Shown here one piece after another: positions 25,770 through 33,931 of a stretch of 64,000 nucleotides of DNA. The position numbers and the translations under genes were made by a program. This DNA is from Solitalea canadensis DSM 3403 (GTDB lineage: Bacteria; Bacteroidota; Bacteroidia; Sphingobacteriales; Sphingobacteriaceae), in assembly GCF_000242635.2 (NCBI RefSeq), contig NC_017770.1:2182669-2246668 (forward strand), read 5' to 3'. Positions within the stretch are counted from its first letter, which is position 1; each line of letters begins with the position of its first letter. Under the pieces are notes generated by a model. That model was given only the letters and a program-made list of their open reading frames with translations. It did no database searches and was not told the DNA's origin.

Positions 25770-26543
25770 TTATTTTCTCTTTATCTCGTAAAGAATACCA
25801 TCCCAAAGTTTAATGCGGGCTTTCAAAGCACCAATTACTGCTTTTTCTGCTGCTTCCCATTTCTCTTCATCATCCCCGCAAAGTTCTTGCGTCATTTTAA
25901 GAGCAAGCTCTCCATGATGACCGCCATCAACTTCGATATGACGTTCGATATAATATTTGAATATGCTGATTTCTCCAGGATACTGCTGATCTAACTCTTT
26001 CAGAATTGACAAGAACATATCTGGAATTAAATCTTCACGACCGAATGTAAATACGGCAGCCTGTGTATATAACTTGCCTTCTGCAATGGTATCAAAGGTA
26101 AAGTTTACAAACTGCTGAATAGACTCAGCTAACTCTGCCGTACGTAAGGCGTTTTCAACTGAATAAATACCGGTAACGCATTTGAGAAAAAATTTCAGCT
26201 TTGATTTATCAGCTTTAGCCTGAAGCATCGCATCAAGATAAAGTTCAAAATGGCTTGTGCGTTTACCGTTTTGATCTACATCACTTTCTTCACCTACTAC
26301 AATCTCGTTGATCAAATAACGTGTTTCAGCAGAACCTACAGGCATCCAAGGTGCTTCTGTACAAGTTAAATTTTGCTGAAGACTCTTTAGCAACGACATA
26401 AAATCCCATACGGCATAAACATGGTGTTCCATGAAAATACGCAGATGATCAATGGTTTTAATGTGTTCGTACAGCGGATGTTTAATCAGCTGTTCACGTA
26501 AAGGTTCAATGGTAGAGCGTATTTGTTGTATAGATCTTTGCAT
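25770..26543 (-). CDS. DUF3050 haem-oxygenase-like protein
   Basis: A 257-residue all-helical protein of the DUF3050 family. Conserved acidic/His clusters include FMEHHVYAVWDFMSLLK (about residue 37-53), EEIVVGEES-type Glu residues near 85-91, and IERHIEVDGGHHGELAL near 205-221. Such spacing resembles haem-oxygenase-like di-iron proteins, but no activity is known to me. It lies 9 bp downstream of mqnA and is probably in the same transcript, so a role linked to quinone or radical-SAM metabolism is possible but unproven. Confidence 0.75.
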   Translation of the reverse strand: MQRSIQQIRSTIEPLREQLIKHPLYEHIKTIDHLRIFMEHHVYAVWDFMSLLKSLQQNLTCTEAPWMPVGSAETRYLINEIVVGEESDVDQNGKRTSHFELYLDAMLQAKADKSKLKFFLKCVTGIYSVENALRTAELAESIQQFVNFTFDTIAEGKLYTQAAVFTFGREDLIPDMFLSILKELDQQYPGEISIFKYYIERHIEVDGGHHGELALKMTQELCGDDEEKWEAAEKAVIGALKARIKLWDGILYEIKRK

Positions 26544-26552
26544 AGCACAACA

Positions 26553-27317
26553 TTAAATAGAAAATTCAGGAACCAGACTATGATCAATTTCTTTAAGATA
26601 TTCAAGGTAAAGATTTAATGCTTCATGCTTTTTCTCATCAAACACAAAATCAATACTATGCATCAGGTAATAATCAATGTCAAAATCACTGCGCTTTTCT
26701 ATGGTTTTCAATAACTCAGGGCGATGTTCAATGCCATACGCCAAAGCCGCATTTAACTCAGCTTTAATAGCTTCATCTATTGGCTTATTGGCTGCCCACA
26801 CTGCAAACACAAATGGTAAACCTGTTAGTTTTTGCCACTCTTCTGCTAAATCATATACATAATTGAATTCATCTTTTCTTCCAAAAGTTCTGTCGCCTAT
26901 CAACACTTGCGCATCAGCTTCGCCTTCATTCAAAACCACCGGATCAATTTTCCAATGTTTTTTCATTAGGATACGAGCCAAATTATTCGAAGTGCGTGAT
27001 TGAGGATCCAAACGGATTGTCTTGATATCTTCAACCGGAATATCACTAAAAACAAATACCGAATTTACTGCTCCGGTAGCTCCTATGCAGTAATCAGCCA
27101 CAATCTCGTAATAGGATAACCTAAGCAACGCGGCCACTGGAATCAATCCAATATCTACTTGATTATCAATAAGTTTTTGTGCGCAATCAGCTGGGATATC
27201 GCGAGATAACTCTACCTTATTTAAAATACCCGAATGCTCTAAACCATAAATAAAGGGCTTGGTATTGGTATAAGATACAGCAGAAATTCTCAATTTTTGG
27301 TTTCTATCATTCATCAT
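26553..27317 (-). CDS. mqnA: Chorismate dehydratase of the futalosine pathway
   Basis: MqnA converts chorismate to 3-enolpyruvylbenzoate, the first step of menaquinone synthesis by the futalosine route. The 254-residue protein has the periplasmic-binding-protein-like fold typical of MqnA, with RISAVSYTNTKPFIYGL, VDIGLIPVAALLRL, IRLDPQSRTSNNLARIL and the GEADAQVLIGDRTF block. No signal peptide, as expected. Its start overlaps the upstream phosphatase stop by one base. Together with mqnE nearby it shows the host makes menaquinone by the futalosine route. Confidence 0.93.
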   Translation of the reverse strand: MMNDRNQKLRISAVSYTNTKPFIYGLEHSGILNKVELSRDIPADCAQKLIDNQVDIGLIPVAALLRLSYYEIVADYCIGATGAVNSVFVFSDIPVEDIKTIRLDPQSRTSNNLARILMKKHWKIDPVVLNEGEADAQVLIGDRTFGRKDEFNYVYDLAEEWQKLTGLPFVFAVWAANKPIDEAIKAELNAALAYGIEHRPELLKTIEKRSDFDIDYYLMHSIDFVFDEKKHEALNLYLEYLKEIDHSLVPEFSI

Positions 27318-27994
27318 TAATCCTCCAAATGGGCCAAGGAATTAAAAGTTAACATCTCAAAGCGCTGCCCATCATATCCCAGGGTGTATAAAGATGTATT
27401 TTGGTGGATAAATGAATCCATGTGTTTAAACTCAATCTGGAGCAAACCACAAAGCAAAATACGCATAGCACGGCCATGCATACATATCAACACTTGTTTT
27501 TCATTTTCCTGTGAAAGTACATGATCAATTGCTTCCAATTGACGCTTACTAACTTCCAGCGGGCTCTCGCCACCGGTAAACCGCACATCATACTGACCGC
27601 TTGTCCACGCATCGGTTACCGCTGTAAAACTTTGAACAACCTCCGAATGATAAGGTTTGCCTTCATTTTCGCCCCAATCCAATTCATCAAATCCAGGATG
27701 CTGTTCCCACTGCAAACCTCCTTCAATAAAAGGATGCATCGTTTGATGAGTACGTTTTAATGTAGAAGTATATACTTTGTCAAACGGCACGGTTCTATAA
27801 GTTTCAAAGAAACGTTGAGCTTGTTCACGGCCTAGATCATTTAAATCAGTATTTACTCCACGACCTTGCACTACCCCACTACGATTGAAATCAGTTTCTC
27901 CATGTCTGACTATATATAGGATCTTTTGGTAATCTCGGTTTTGTAAATCTACATCCTCACCTAAAAATGCAGGGTGATTTGACAATATTTCCAT
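27317..27994 (-). CDS. Histidine phosphatase superfamily protein
   Basis: A 225-residue phosphoglycerate-mutase-like phosphatase. The active-site RHG motif is at 30-32 (LYIVRHGETDFNRSGVVQG) and the second catalytic His is in CMHGRAMRILLC. The substrate is not evident. It lies between mqnE and mqnA on the same strand and overlaps mqnA by one base, which hints at co-expression with menaquinone synthesis, although no phosphatase step is known in the early futalosine pathway. Confidence 0.88.
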   Translation of the reverse strand: MEILSNHPAFLGEDVDLQNRDYQKILYIVRHGETDFNRSGVVQGRGVNTDLNDLGREQAQRFFETYRTVPFDKVYTSTLKRTHQTMHPFIEGGLQWEQHPGFDELDWGENEGKPYHSEVVQSFTAVTDAWTSGQYDVRFTGGESPLEVSKRQLEAIDHVLSQENEKQVLICMHGRAMRILLCGLLQIEFKHMDSFIHQNTSLYTLGYDGQRFEMLTFNSLAHLED

Positions 27995-28005
27995 TCAGTT
28001 TGTTT

Positions 28006-28104
28006 TGGTTGGCTTTTGGCTGATAGCGATTAGCCTTTAGCACTATATTTTGTAAAATAACCAGACGTTAGTAGCTAATTACTAAAAGCTAATAGCTATT
28101 GAAT
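28006..28104. repeat. Heptad-repeat hairpin, TAGCNNT word
   Basis: Between mqnE and the phosphatase gene, a left arm (about 28010-28040, units such as TGGCTGA TAGCGAT TAGCCTT) pairs with a right arm (about 28070-28101, TAGCTAATTACTAAAAGCTAATAGCT). Both arms have 7-nt internal periodicity. Confidence 0.7.
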
Positions 28105-29292
28105 AACCGGCAAAGAAATAAACCCGGCTTCTTTCTGTTCAGCAGAAAAATCGTAGTTCATATAATCGGTGACAGTATTGTATAAGGTATCACGCTCAAT
28201 CGGGTGACGGTTTACATGTTTTATCAATTCAACTAATTCTTCGGTACTCATTGCCGGGTGCTGTTCTTCCGAGCCTGCCATTGAATAAATCTTTGTTGTA
28301 TCGTCAATAGTTCCATCGATATCATCCACACCAAAGGCCAACGACAATTGTGATGTAACGCGACCGATCATTGCCCAATAGGATTTGATGTGATCGAAAT
28401 TATCTAGATAGATGCGTGAAATGGCATAGTTCCTTAAATCTTCAACAACAGAGACTTCCGCCACATCAGACATCTGATTATCCTTGTTTCTGAATTTTAG
28501 TGGAATAAATGCCTGGAAACCTCCTGTTTTATCCTGAAGTTTTCTTAATTCTTCCAAATGATGAATCCGGTGCCAAAAACTTTCGATATGTCCATACAGC
28601 ATAGTTGCGTTGGACCTCATACCCAGTTTGTGCCATTCCTCGTGAATTTCCAACCATTGATCAGCAGTACATTTATCGGCAGCAATTTGATTACGAATAT
28701 CCGGATGGAATATTTCAGCCCCACCACCTGGCATTGACTCAAGTCCTGCTTCTTTCATTAAACGCATACCTTCAGCATAACTAAGTTTCGCTTTTTTGAA
28801 GATATAATGATACTCAACTGGCGTAAGTGCTTTTACATGCAGTTCCGGACGATGAGCTTTTATTTTGCTAAATAGTTCAGTATAGAATTTGAAATCATAC
28901 TGTGGTAGTACACCTCCAACAATATGAACCTCTGTAACATGCTTACCATCGTATTTTTTTACCATGTCAAACATCTCGTCCATGGTAAACTCCCACCCTT
29001 CTGAACGTTGCTTTATTAAACGCGAGTAAGAGCAGAATTTACAATCATACACACAAAGATTGGTGGGCTCAATATGAAAATTGCGATTGAAGTAGGTATA
29101 ATCGCCATTTTTTTTCTCCCTGATATAGTTAGCTAGTGTACCCAAATAGCCAAGTTCACCTTTTTCAAAAAGTAAAACACCCTCATCAAATGTTATGCGT
29201 TCGCTGTTTTTTACTTTTTGAGCTATATTTTTTAATTCAGGAGCAAGATGTGGATCTGCTAAAAGTATGTCAAGTTGTGTTTCAGATCTCAT
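28096..29292 (-). CDS. mqnE: Aminofutalosine synthase
   Basis: MqnE is the radical SAM enzyme that joins 3-enolpyruvylbenzoate and SAM to make aminofutalosine. The 398-residue protein has the CxxxCxxC motif at Cys80, Cys84 and Cys87 (CVYDCKFC). The blocks EVHIVGGVLPQYDFKFY, SMPGGGAEIFHPDIR and RSNATMLYGHIESFWHRI distinguish MqnE from MqnC. The next genes downstream are a phosphatase, mqnA and a DUF3050 gene. A TATTTTTG promoter box lies 14 nt upstream of the ATG. Confidence 0.93.
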   Translation of the reverse strand: MRSETQLDILLADPHLAPELKNIAQKVKNSERITFDEGVLLFEKGELGYLGTLANYIREKKNGDYTYFNRNFHIEPTNLCVYDCKFCSYSRLIKQRSEGWEFTMDEMFDMVKKYDGKHVTEVHIVGGVLPQYDFKFYTELFSKIKAHRPELHVKALTPVEYHYIFKKAKLSYAEGMRLMKEAGLESMPGGGAEIFHPDIRNQIAADKCTADQWLEIHEEWHKLGMRSNATMLYGHIESFWHRIHHLEELRKLQDKTGGFQAFIPLKFRNKDNQMSDVAEVSVVEDLRNYAISRIYLDNFDHIKSYWAMIGRVTSQLSLAFGVDDIDGTIDDTTKIYSMAGSEEQHPAMSTEELVELIKHVNRHPIERDTLYNTVTDYMNYDFSAEQKEAGFISLPVIQ

Positions 29293-29306
29293 GTATTAAG
29301 TTTTGA

Positions 29307-29314
29307 CAAAAATA
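29307..29314 (-). promoter_or_regulatory. Bacteroidetes -7 box (TATTTTTG) for mqnE
   Basis: An exact TAnnTTTG element on the minus strand ends 14 nt before the mqnE ATG, so it probably drives the futalosine-gene run. Confidence 0.5.
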
Positions 29315-29377
29315 ATAAAATAGTAAACAATGTTGACTATTTTATATGTAGAACGATTTTTTACTAATAACTGTTTT

Positions 29378-30181
29378 TCAAAAATGCGAAATATTAACCA
29401 ACAATGACAGCTTTTTAAGACAATCTATCCTTAATTTTTCAATCATGGTTTCTAATGCATGCAATCTTTTTTGCAGTCCATTCTCACCAATTGCATTATC
29501 GTTCAGGTTTTTATCAGCAAATTCATACAATAATTCACTATCATGCAGCGTTCCTAATTCTTCCTGCAAATGATCTATTTGCGGAATAATTTTTTTCTTA
29601 TCAATACGTATTCTTAAGAATTTATGTAACAAAAAGATTTGCTTTAGCTGACTTCTGATAAAATGAAGTTGAGTGTTATCGCATCCTTCAAACATCATTT
29701 TTTCGACAACAGCCATTTTTTCGGTAGAGAATAACCGGAAACTTTTTACCTGCTCTGCCCTATCCGAATTAAGACAAAAAGCAACTTTCACTAAAACTGC
29801 CTCTGCGTCATCAGCTGCAAACTTCTTTGCCCTATTAATAAATTTTTCTTCCAATGCATGTCTTTTACTATGTAAAGAATGTTTAAGCTGTTCTATCCAT
29901 TTCTCATCTTCAGTAAAATAATGCTTAAGTTTCTTTTCCAGCTGGTAATTATCCCGAAGCCTTCCGGCGTGCTTAAACAACTTTTTAAACGGTGAAAACA
30001 GTTCTTTGGATCTATGATGATCAGGGTGCACATTTTCGCATAAAACACAAAATGTTTTAACTGTTTTAAGCTTTAATCGTAATTCATGTAAATGTTCGTT
30101 AGAACAATCATCTTTAGCTAATTCAACGGCATTGAACAATTTCTCACTAAAAGACTGGACGGAGGCTAATTCTATTTCCAC
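29378..30181 (-). CDS. CHAD-domain protein
   Basis: A 267-residue helical protein of the CHAD family (conserved histidine alpha-helical domain), known to bind inorganic polyphosphate through basic and His residues. Conserved pieces are EHLHELRLKLKTVKTF, FSPFKKLFKHAGRLRDNYQLEKKL, LHFIRSQLKQIFLLHKFL and LQEELGTLHDSELLYEF, showing the two internally similar halves. No CYTH domain is fused or adjacent. The start codon is GTG at 30181. A role in polyphosphate granules is inferred from the family only. Confidence 0.85.
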   Translation of the reverse strand: MEIELASVQSFSEKLFNAVELAKDDCSNEHLHELRLKLKTVKTFCVLCENVHPDHHRSKELFSPFKKLFKHAGRLRDNYQLEKKLKHYFTEDEKWIEQLKHSLHSKRHALEEKFINRAKKFAADDAEAVLVKVAFCLNSDRAEQVKSFRLFSTEKMAVVEKMMFEGCDNTQLHFIRSQLKQIFLLHKFLRIRIDKKKIIPQIDHLQEELGTLHDSELLYEFADKNLNDNAIGENGLQKRLHALETMIEKLRIDCLKKLSLLVNISHF

Positions 30182-30351
30182 TACTTTAACAATTTATAAT
30201 TTTAGGATCAGCTGATTCTAAATGTTTATTACTTTCAAAATATTCTGCATTTAACTATCACACTATGTAAATTTAAGGCATACAGAAAAGCCTGATTGGC
30301 CAATTTTGTATAATGCAAACATTAAAAACTGATTATAAGCAATTTACGAAA

Positions 30352-31464
30352 ATGAAACTGGAAACAATAGCAATTCACGCCGGCAATGAACCTGATGAGT
30401 CAACAGGAGCCATTACCCCACCTATTAACCTGTCGACAACTTTTATGAGGGATGAAGACCTTGGATATTCAAAAGGTTTTATGTATACCCGTCATAATAA
30501 TCCTAACCGTAAACAATTAGAAACTTGTTTGGCAGCATTAGAGGGTGGTGAAGCGGCTTTAGCCTTTGGTTCCGGCTCTGCGGCAGCATTTGCTGTTTTT
30601 CAGGCTTTGCAACCAGGAGATCATATCATTGCTCCGGATGATATGTATCACGGTCTCAGAAGCCAGTTAAAACAGATTTTCATTGGGCTTAAAATGTGGA
30701 TCACTTTTATTGATTTCACTCAAATTGAGGAACACATTCGGCCGAACACACGTTTAATTTGGATGGAAACACCCTCTAACCCGTTAATGAAAATTACCGA
30801 TATTGAACACGTGGTAAAATTGGCAAAGGAAAACAACATTATTACTGCTGTCGACAATACCTTTGCAACCCCTTGCATTCAGCGTCCGATGGAGATGGGT
30901 GTTGATATTGTTATGCATGCTACCACCAAATACATCAATGGTCATAGTGATGTTTTAGGTGGAGCGGTTATTGCCAAAACTAACAATGAGTTTTTCCAAC
31001 GAATAAGAATGGTACAAATTCTAGGCGGAGGGGTTCCCTCTCCTTTCGATTGCTATTTAACCTTACGAGGAATTAAAACGTTACCCTATAGAATGAGAGG
31101 CCACAGTGAGAATGCGCTGACGTTGGCAAAGTTTCTTGAAGGACACCCCGCAGTTGAAAAAGTATTTTACCCTGGACTATCATCACACCCCGACCATTTA
31201 CTGGCAAGCCGACAAATGAAAAACGGGTTTGGAGGTATGTTATCATTTTTGGTAAAAGGTGGTGCTGAAGCCGCAATTAAAGTTGCCAATAAAACTACTT
31301 TATTTATTCAAGCGACCAGTTTAGGTGGTGTGGAAAGTTTAATTGAACATAGAGCATCTCAGGAAGGTCCGGATACCAAAACCCCACAAAATCTGTTAAG
31401 AGTTTCAGTAGGACTTGAACATATTGAAGACCTGATCGCAGATATGGATAAGGCGCTGAGGTAG
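30352..31464 (+). CDS. Cystathionine gamma-synthase/lyase family PLP enzyme
   Basis: A Cys/Met-metabolism PLP enzyme of 370 residues from the ATG at 30352 (MKLETIAIHAGNEPDESTGA), where family members normally start; an earlier in-frame ATG at 30313 would add 13 residues. Conserved blocks are GFMYTRHNNPNRKQLE, FGSGSAAAFAVFQAL, VDNTFATPC and HATTKYINGHSDVLGG, the last with the PLP-binding lysine. The C-terminal SLGGVESLIEHR block is typical. Whether it acts as synthase, beta/gamma-lyase or sulfhydrylase cannot be decided; no met or cys neighbour is present. Confidence 0.88.
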   Translation: MKLETIAIHAGNEPDESTGAITPPINLSTTFMRDEDLGYSKGFMYTRHNNPNRKQLETCLAALEGGEAALAFGSGSAAAFAVFQALQPGDHIIAPDDMYHGLRSQLKQIFIGLKMWITFIDFTQIEEHIRPNTRLIWMETPSNPLMKITDIEHVVKLAKENNIITAVDNTFATPCIQRPMEMGVDIVMHATTKYINGHSDVLGGAVIAKTNNEFFQRIRMVQILGGGVPSPFDCYLTLRGIKTLPYRMRGHSENALTLAKFLEGHPAVEKVFYPGLSSHPDHLLASRQMKNGFGGMLSFLVKGGAEAAIKVANKTTLFIQATSLGGVESLIEHRASQEGPDTKTPQNLLRVSVGLEHIEDLIADMDKALR

Positions 31465-31575
31465 GATTTCGAATTTACGAGTTACGAGTTTCGGATTACG
31501 AGTTATGGGTTACGAATTATGAATTAATAACCCTATTAAATTAACCCGAAACTCACAACCCGTAACCCGTAATCC
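31465..31575. repeat. Heptad-repeat hairpin, RRTTACG word
   Basis: The gap between two convergent genes is filled by a left arm of about eight 7-nt units (AGTTACG, GATTACG, GGTTACG and similar, 31465-31526) and a complementary right arm (31543-31575, AACCCGT units). It may serve as a bidirectional terminator. The same word occurs at 36307-36436, 38267-38331 and 59733-59811. Confidence 0.85.
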
Positions 31576-32205
31576 TTATTTATACTGATAAATCTTATTA
31601 ATCTGGCTGGCATCTGAAACAGAAACGTCCAGGTCATGGATAATGCCGTCTGCAACGTCGAAGATCCAGCCATGAATTGATAGTTTTTGGCCTTCGGTCC
31701 ATGCTTTTTGTGCGATGCTGGTATTGCAAACGTTCAATACTTGTTCTTTTACATTTAATTCACAAAGCAATTTAAATCGTTCGTTTTCATCTTTAACGGC
31801 ATCCAGCTCATCCTCGTGCATGCGATAAACATCCTTAATATGTCTTAGCCAGTTGTCGATCAAGCCGAACTTATCACTTCCCATAGCAGCTTTAACTCCC
31901 CCACATCCGTAATGACCCACAACTAAAATATGCTCAACCTTTAGCACTTTTACAGCATACTGAATTACTGATAAACAATTCATATCTGTATGAACTACTA
32001 CATTGGCAATGTTACGATGAACAAATACCTCTCCTGGATTTAATCCGGTAATTTCATTTGCCGGAACACGACTATCTGCACATCCAATCCATAAAAATTT
32101 CGGTGACTGCAATTTTGCCAGATTTTTAAAATAGTTTTCATCTACATTCAGCCAGTGCTCTACAAACTTTTTATTGTTCTCGAAGAGCAATTCAATATCT
32201 TTCAT
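31576..32205 (-). CDS. Beta-class carbonic anhydrase
   Basis: A 209-residue beta carbonic anhydrase interconverting carbon dioxide and bicarbonate. Zinc ligands are Cys42 and the Asp44-Arg46 dyad (GCADSRVP), with His98 and Cys101 (GHYGCGGVKAA). Length and sequence fit the Can/CynT type. No signal peptide, so it is cytoplasmic. It is one of two beta carbonic anhydrase domains in this window; the other is fused to a SulP transporter at 41380. Confidence 0.95.
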   Translation of the reverse strand: MKDIELLFENNKKFVEHWLNVDENYFKNLAKLQSPKFLWIGCADSRVPANEITGLNPGEVFVHRNIANVVVHTDMNCLSVIQYAVKVLKVEHILVVGHYGCGGVKAAMGSDKFGLIDNWLRHIKDVYRMHEDELDAVKDENERFKLLCELNVKEQVLNVCNTSIAQKAWTEGQKLSIHGWIFDVADGIIHDLDVSVSDASQINKIYQYK

Positions 32206-32250
32206 GTAATTATTTATTTAAAGTAAGACAAAAGGAAATCTCAGTGCTAA

Positions 32251-32284
32251 AAAAACCGTTCCGGTTTTAATCGGAACGGTTTTT
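32251..32284. terminator. Terminator after the E2 gene
   Basis: A perfect 13-bp stem, AAAAACCGTTCCG / CGGAACGGTTTTT, with an 8-nt loop, lies between the E2 stop and the carbonic anhydrase start. In the minus direction the 3' arm ends in a T-run. Confidence 0.9.
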
Positions 32285-32293
32285 ACAATATTA

Positions 32294-33676
32294 TTAAATG
32301 TCCCTGTTAGGGTCAAATGCTTCCAAATAATCAGCAACTTTTCTAACAAACATTCCTCCCAGCGATCCATCGACCACGCGGTGATCATATGAAAGTGATA
32401 AGAACATCATATGGCGAATAGCGATAACATCCCCAAACTCAGTTTCAATAACTGCAGGTTTCTTCTTAATAGCACCTACAGCCATAATTGCTGCCTGAGG
32501 TTGGTTAATAATAGGTGTTCCCATTACATTACCGAATGAACCTACATTCGTCAATGTAAATGTACCACCCTGTATCTCATCAGGTTGTAACTTGTTATTA
32601 CGAGCACGATTAGCTAAATCATTAACCGACTTTGTTAAGCCCACCAAGTTCATCTGATCTGCATTTTTGATAACAGGAACGATCAGGTTACCACTTGGCA
32701 ACGCCGTAGCCATACCGATATTAATATTTTTACGAACAATGATCTTAGTTCCATCTACTGAAACATTGATCATAGGAAGATCTTTAATTGCTTTGGCAAC
32801 TGCTTCAATAAATATTGGAGTAAACGTGATCTTTTCACCTTCGCGTTTTTCGAAGGTTTTCTTCACCTTATCTCTCCATAATACAATGTTAGTAACATCT
32901 GCTTCAACAAATGAAGTAACGTGCGGCGACACATGTTTACTCATCACCATATGCTCAGCGATAAGCTTACGCATTCTGTCCATCTCAATGATCTCATCAG
33001 CACCACCAACAGAAACTGCAGGAGCTTTAATTTCAATAGCAGGAGTTGCGGCTTTTTGAGGTTGAACTGGTGCAGCAGGAGTTTCTTTTACCGGAGCCAC
33101 TTGTGGAGCTGGAGCTGAAACGGAAGGAGTTGCAATAGTACCAGCTGCTTTTTGCTGAACGTATGCTAAAATATCTTGTTTGGTAACACGACCTTCTGAT
33201 CCTGTTCCTACGATTGAATCTAATTCAGTACCTGAAATACCCTCACTTTCAGCGATATTTCGCACCAAAGGAGAATAAAAACGTATACCATTTGATTTTA
33301 CAGGAGCTGGTGCTTCATCAGAACGACCTAATGTTGCATTCACCAGGTTCATATCTGGTAGTTCAGCAGATTGAGGTTCCTCAATATGTACAGCAGGTTC
33401 TGGCTGGGCATCAGAAACCGAAGAAGATACACCGCCTTCTGTTTCAATAATGGCGATAGTTGCACCTACCTGAACTACATCATCTTGTGAAAATAAGGTT
33501 TCTACTAAGGTACCCGAAACCGGAGAAGGCACTTCTGAATCTACTTTATCTGTAGCAATCTCTAAGACGTTTTCATCAGCCTCAATCCTGTCGCCGATAT
33601 TTTTCACCCATTTGATAATGGTAGCTTCCGCTACGCTCTCACCCATTTTGGGCATAATCAATTCATAACGTGCCAT
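32294..33676 (-). CDS. 2-oxoacid dehydrogenase E2 (dihydrolipoamide acyltransferase)
   Basis: A 460-residue E2 component that moves the acyl group from lipoate to CoA. One N-terminal lipoyl domain (about 1-78) has the lipoylated Lys44 in EIATDKVDSEVP. An Ala/Pro-rich linker leads to the E1/E3-binding domain (RFYSPLVRNIAESEGI, GSEGRVTKQDILAY, about 131-174), then a second linker and the catalytic domain (from about 225), ending with SLSYDHRVVDGSLGG, the catalytic His and Asp. The lipoyl sequence resembles branched-chain or 2-oxoglutarate-type E2s. E1 and E3 genes are not nearby. Confidence 0.93.
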   Translation of the reverse strand: MARYELIMPKMGESVAEATIIKWVKNIGDRIEADENVLEIATDKVDSEVPSPVSGTLVETLFSQDDVVQVGATIAIIETEGGVSSSVSDAQPEPAVHIEEPQSAELPDMNLVNATLGRSDEAPAPVKSNGIRFYSPLVRNIAESEGISGTELDSIVGTGSEGRVTKQDILAYVQQKAAGTIATPSVSAPAPQVAPVKETPAAPVQPQKAATPAIEIKAPAVSVGGADEIIEMDRMRKLIAEHMVMSKHVSPHVTSFVEADVTNIVLWRDKVKKTFEKREGEKITFTPIFIEAVAKAIKDLPMINVSVDGTKIIVRKNINIGMATALPSGNLIVPVIKNADQMNLVGLTKSVNDLANRARNNKLQPDEIQGGTFTLTNVGSFGNVMGTPIINQPQAAIMAVGAIKKKPAVIETEFGDVIAIRHMMFLSLSYDHRVVDGSLGGMFVRKVADYLEAFDPNRDI

Positions 33677-33718
33677 AGAATAGTTGAATCTATTTTTTAA
33701 AGGTTAATTAATGGTAGG

Positions 33719-33726
33719 CAAATTTA
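33719..33726 (-). promoter_or_regulatory. Bacteroidetes -7 box (TAAATTTG) for the E2 gene
   Basis: An exact TAnnTTTG element on the minus strand lies 42 nt upstream of the E2 start codon. Confidence 0.45.
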
Positions 33727-33734
33727 GAAATATT

Positions 33735-33928
33735 TAGGTGATTACACAGATTATGTTTGGATTACACAGATTAGTTTTGATGATTATATTATTGGATTAC
33801 ATAGATTAGTTTGATGATTAAACTAAATATTGGATTACACAGATTAGATATGAAACTATAAGGTAAAGACTATGAACTATGATCCATGAACTATGAACCT
33901 CAACTCCCGACTCAGGACTCAAGGACTA
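33735..33928. repeat. GATTACA-type and heptad repeats upstream of the E2 gene
   Basis: Three or four direct copies of GGATTACACAGATTAG (33752-33850, some TAGATT variants) separated by TTGATGATTA spacers are followed by heptads ACTATGA/TCCATGA (33866-33897) and CTCCCGA/CTCAGGA (33902-33922). The 255-bp gap between the rnz stop and the E2 start holds no gene. The ATGAAC word matches the array at the window start. Confidence 0.75.
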
Positions 33929-33931
33929 AAC

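Noticed and set aside
31465-31575. Heptad hairpins as tRNA or structured riboswitch
   Set aside because: No tRNA arms or anticodon loop, and no known riboswitch motif; the internal 7-nt period explains the structure.
32667-33118. Plus-strand ORFs across the E2 gene
   Set aside because: Shadows of the minus-strand E2 catalytic domain; no start context or motifs of their own.
33735-33850. GATTACA direct repeats as a CRISPR array
   Set aside because: Repeats are short, spacers are similar to one another rather than unique, and no cas gene is present.
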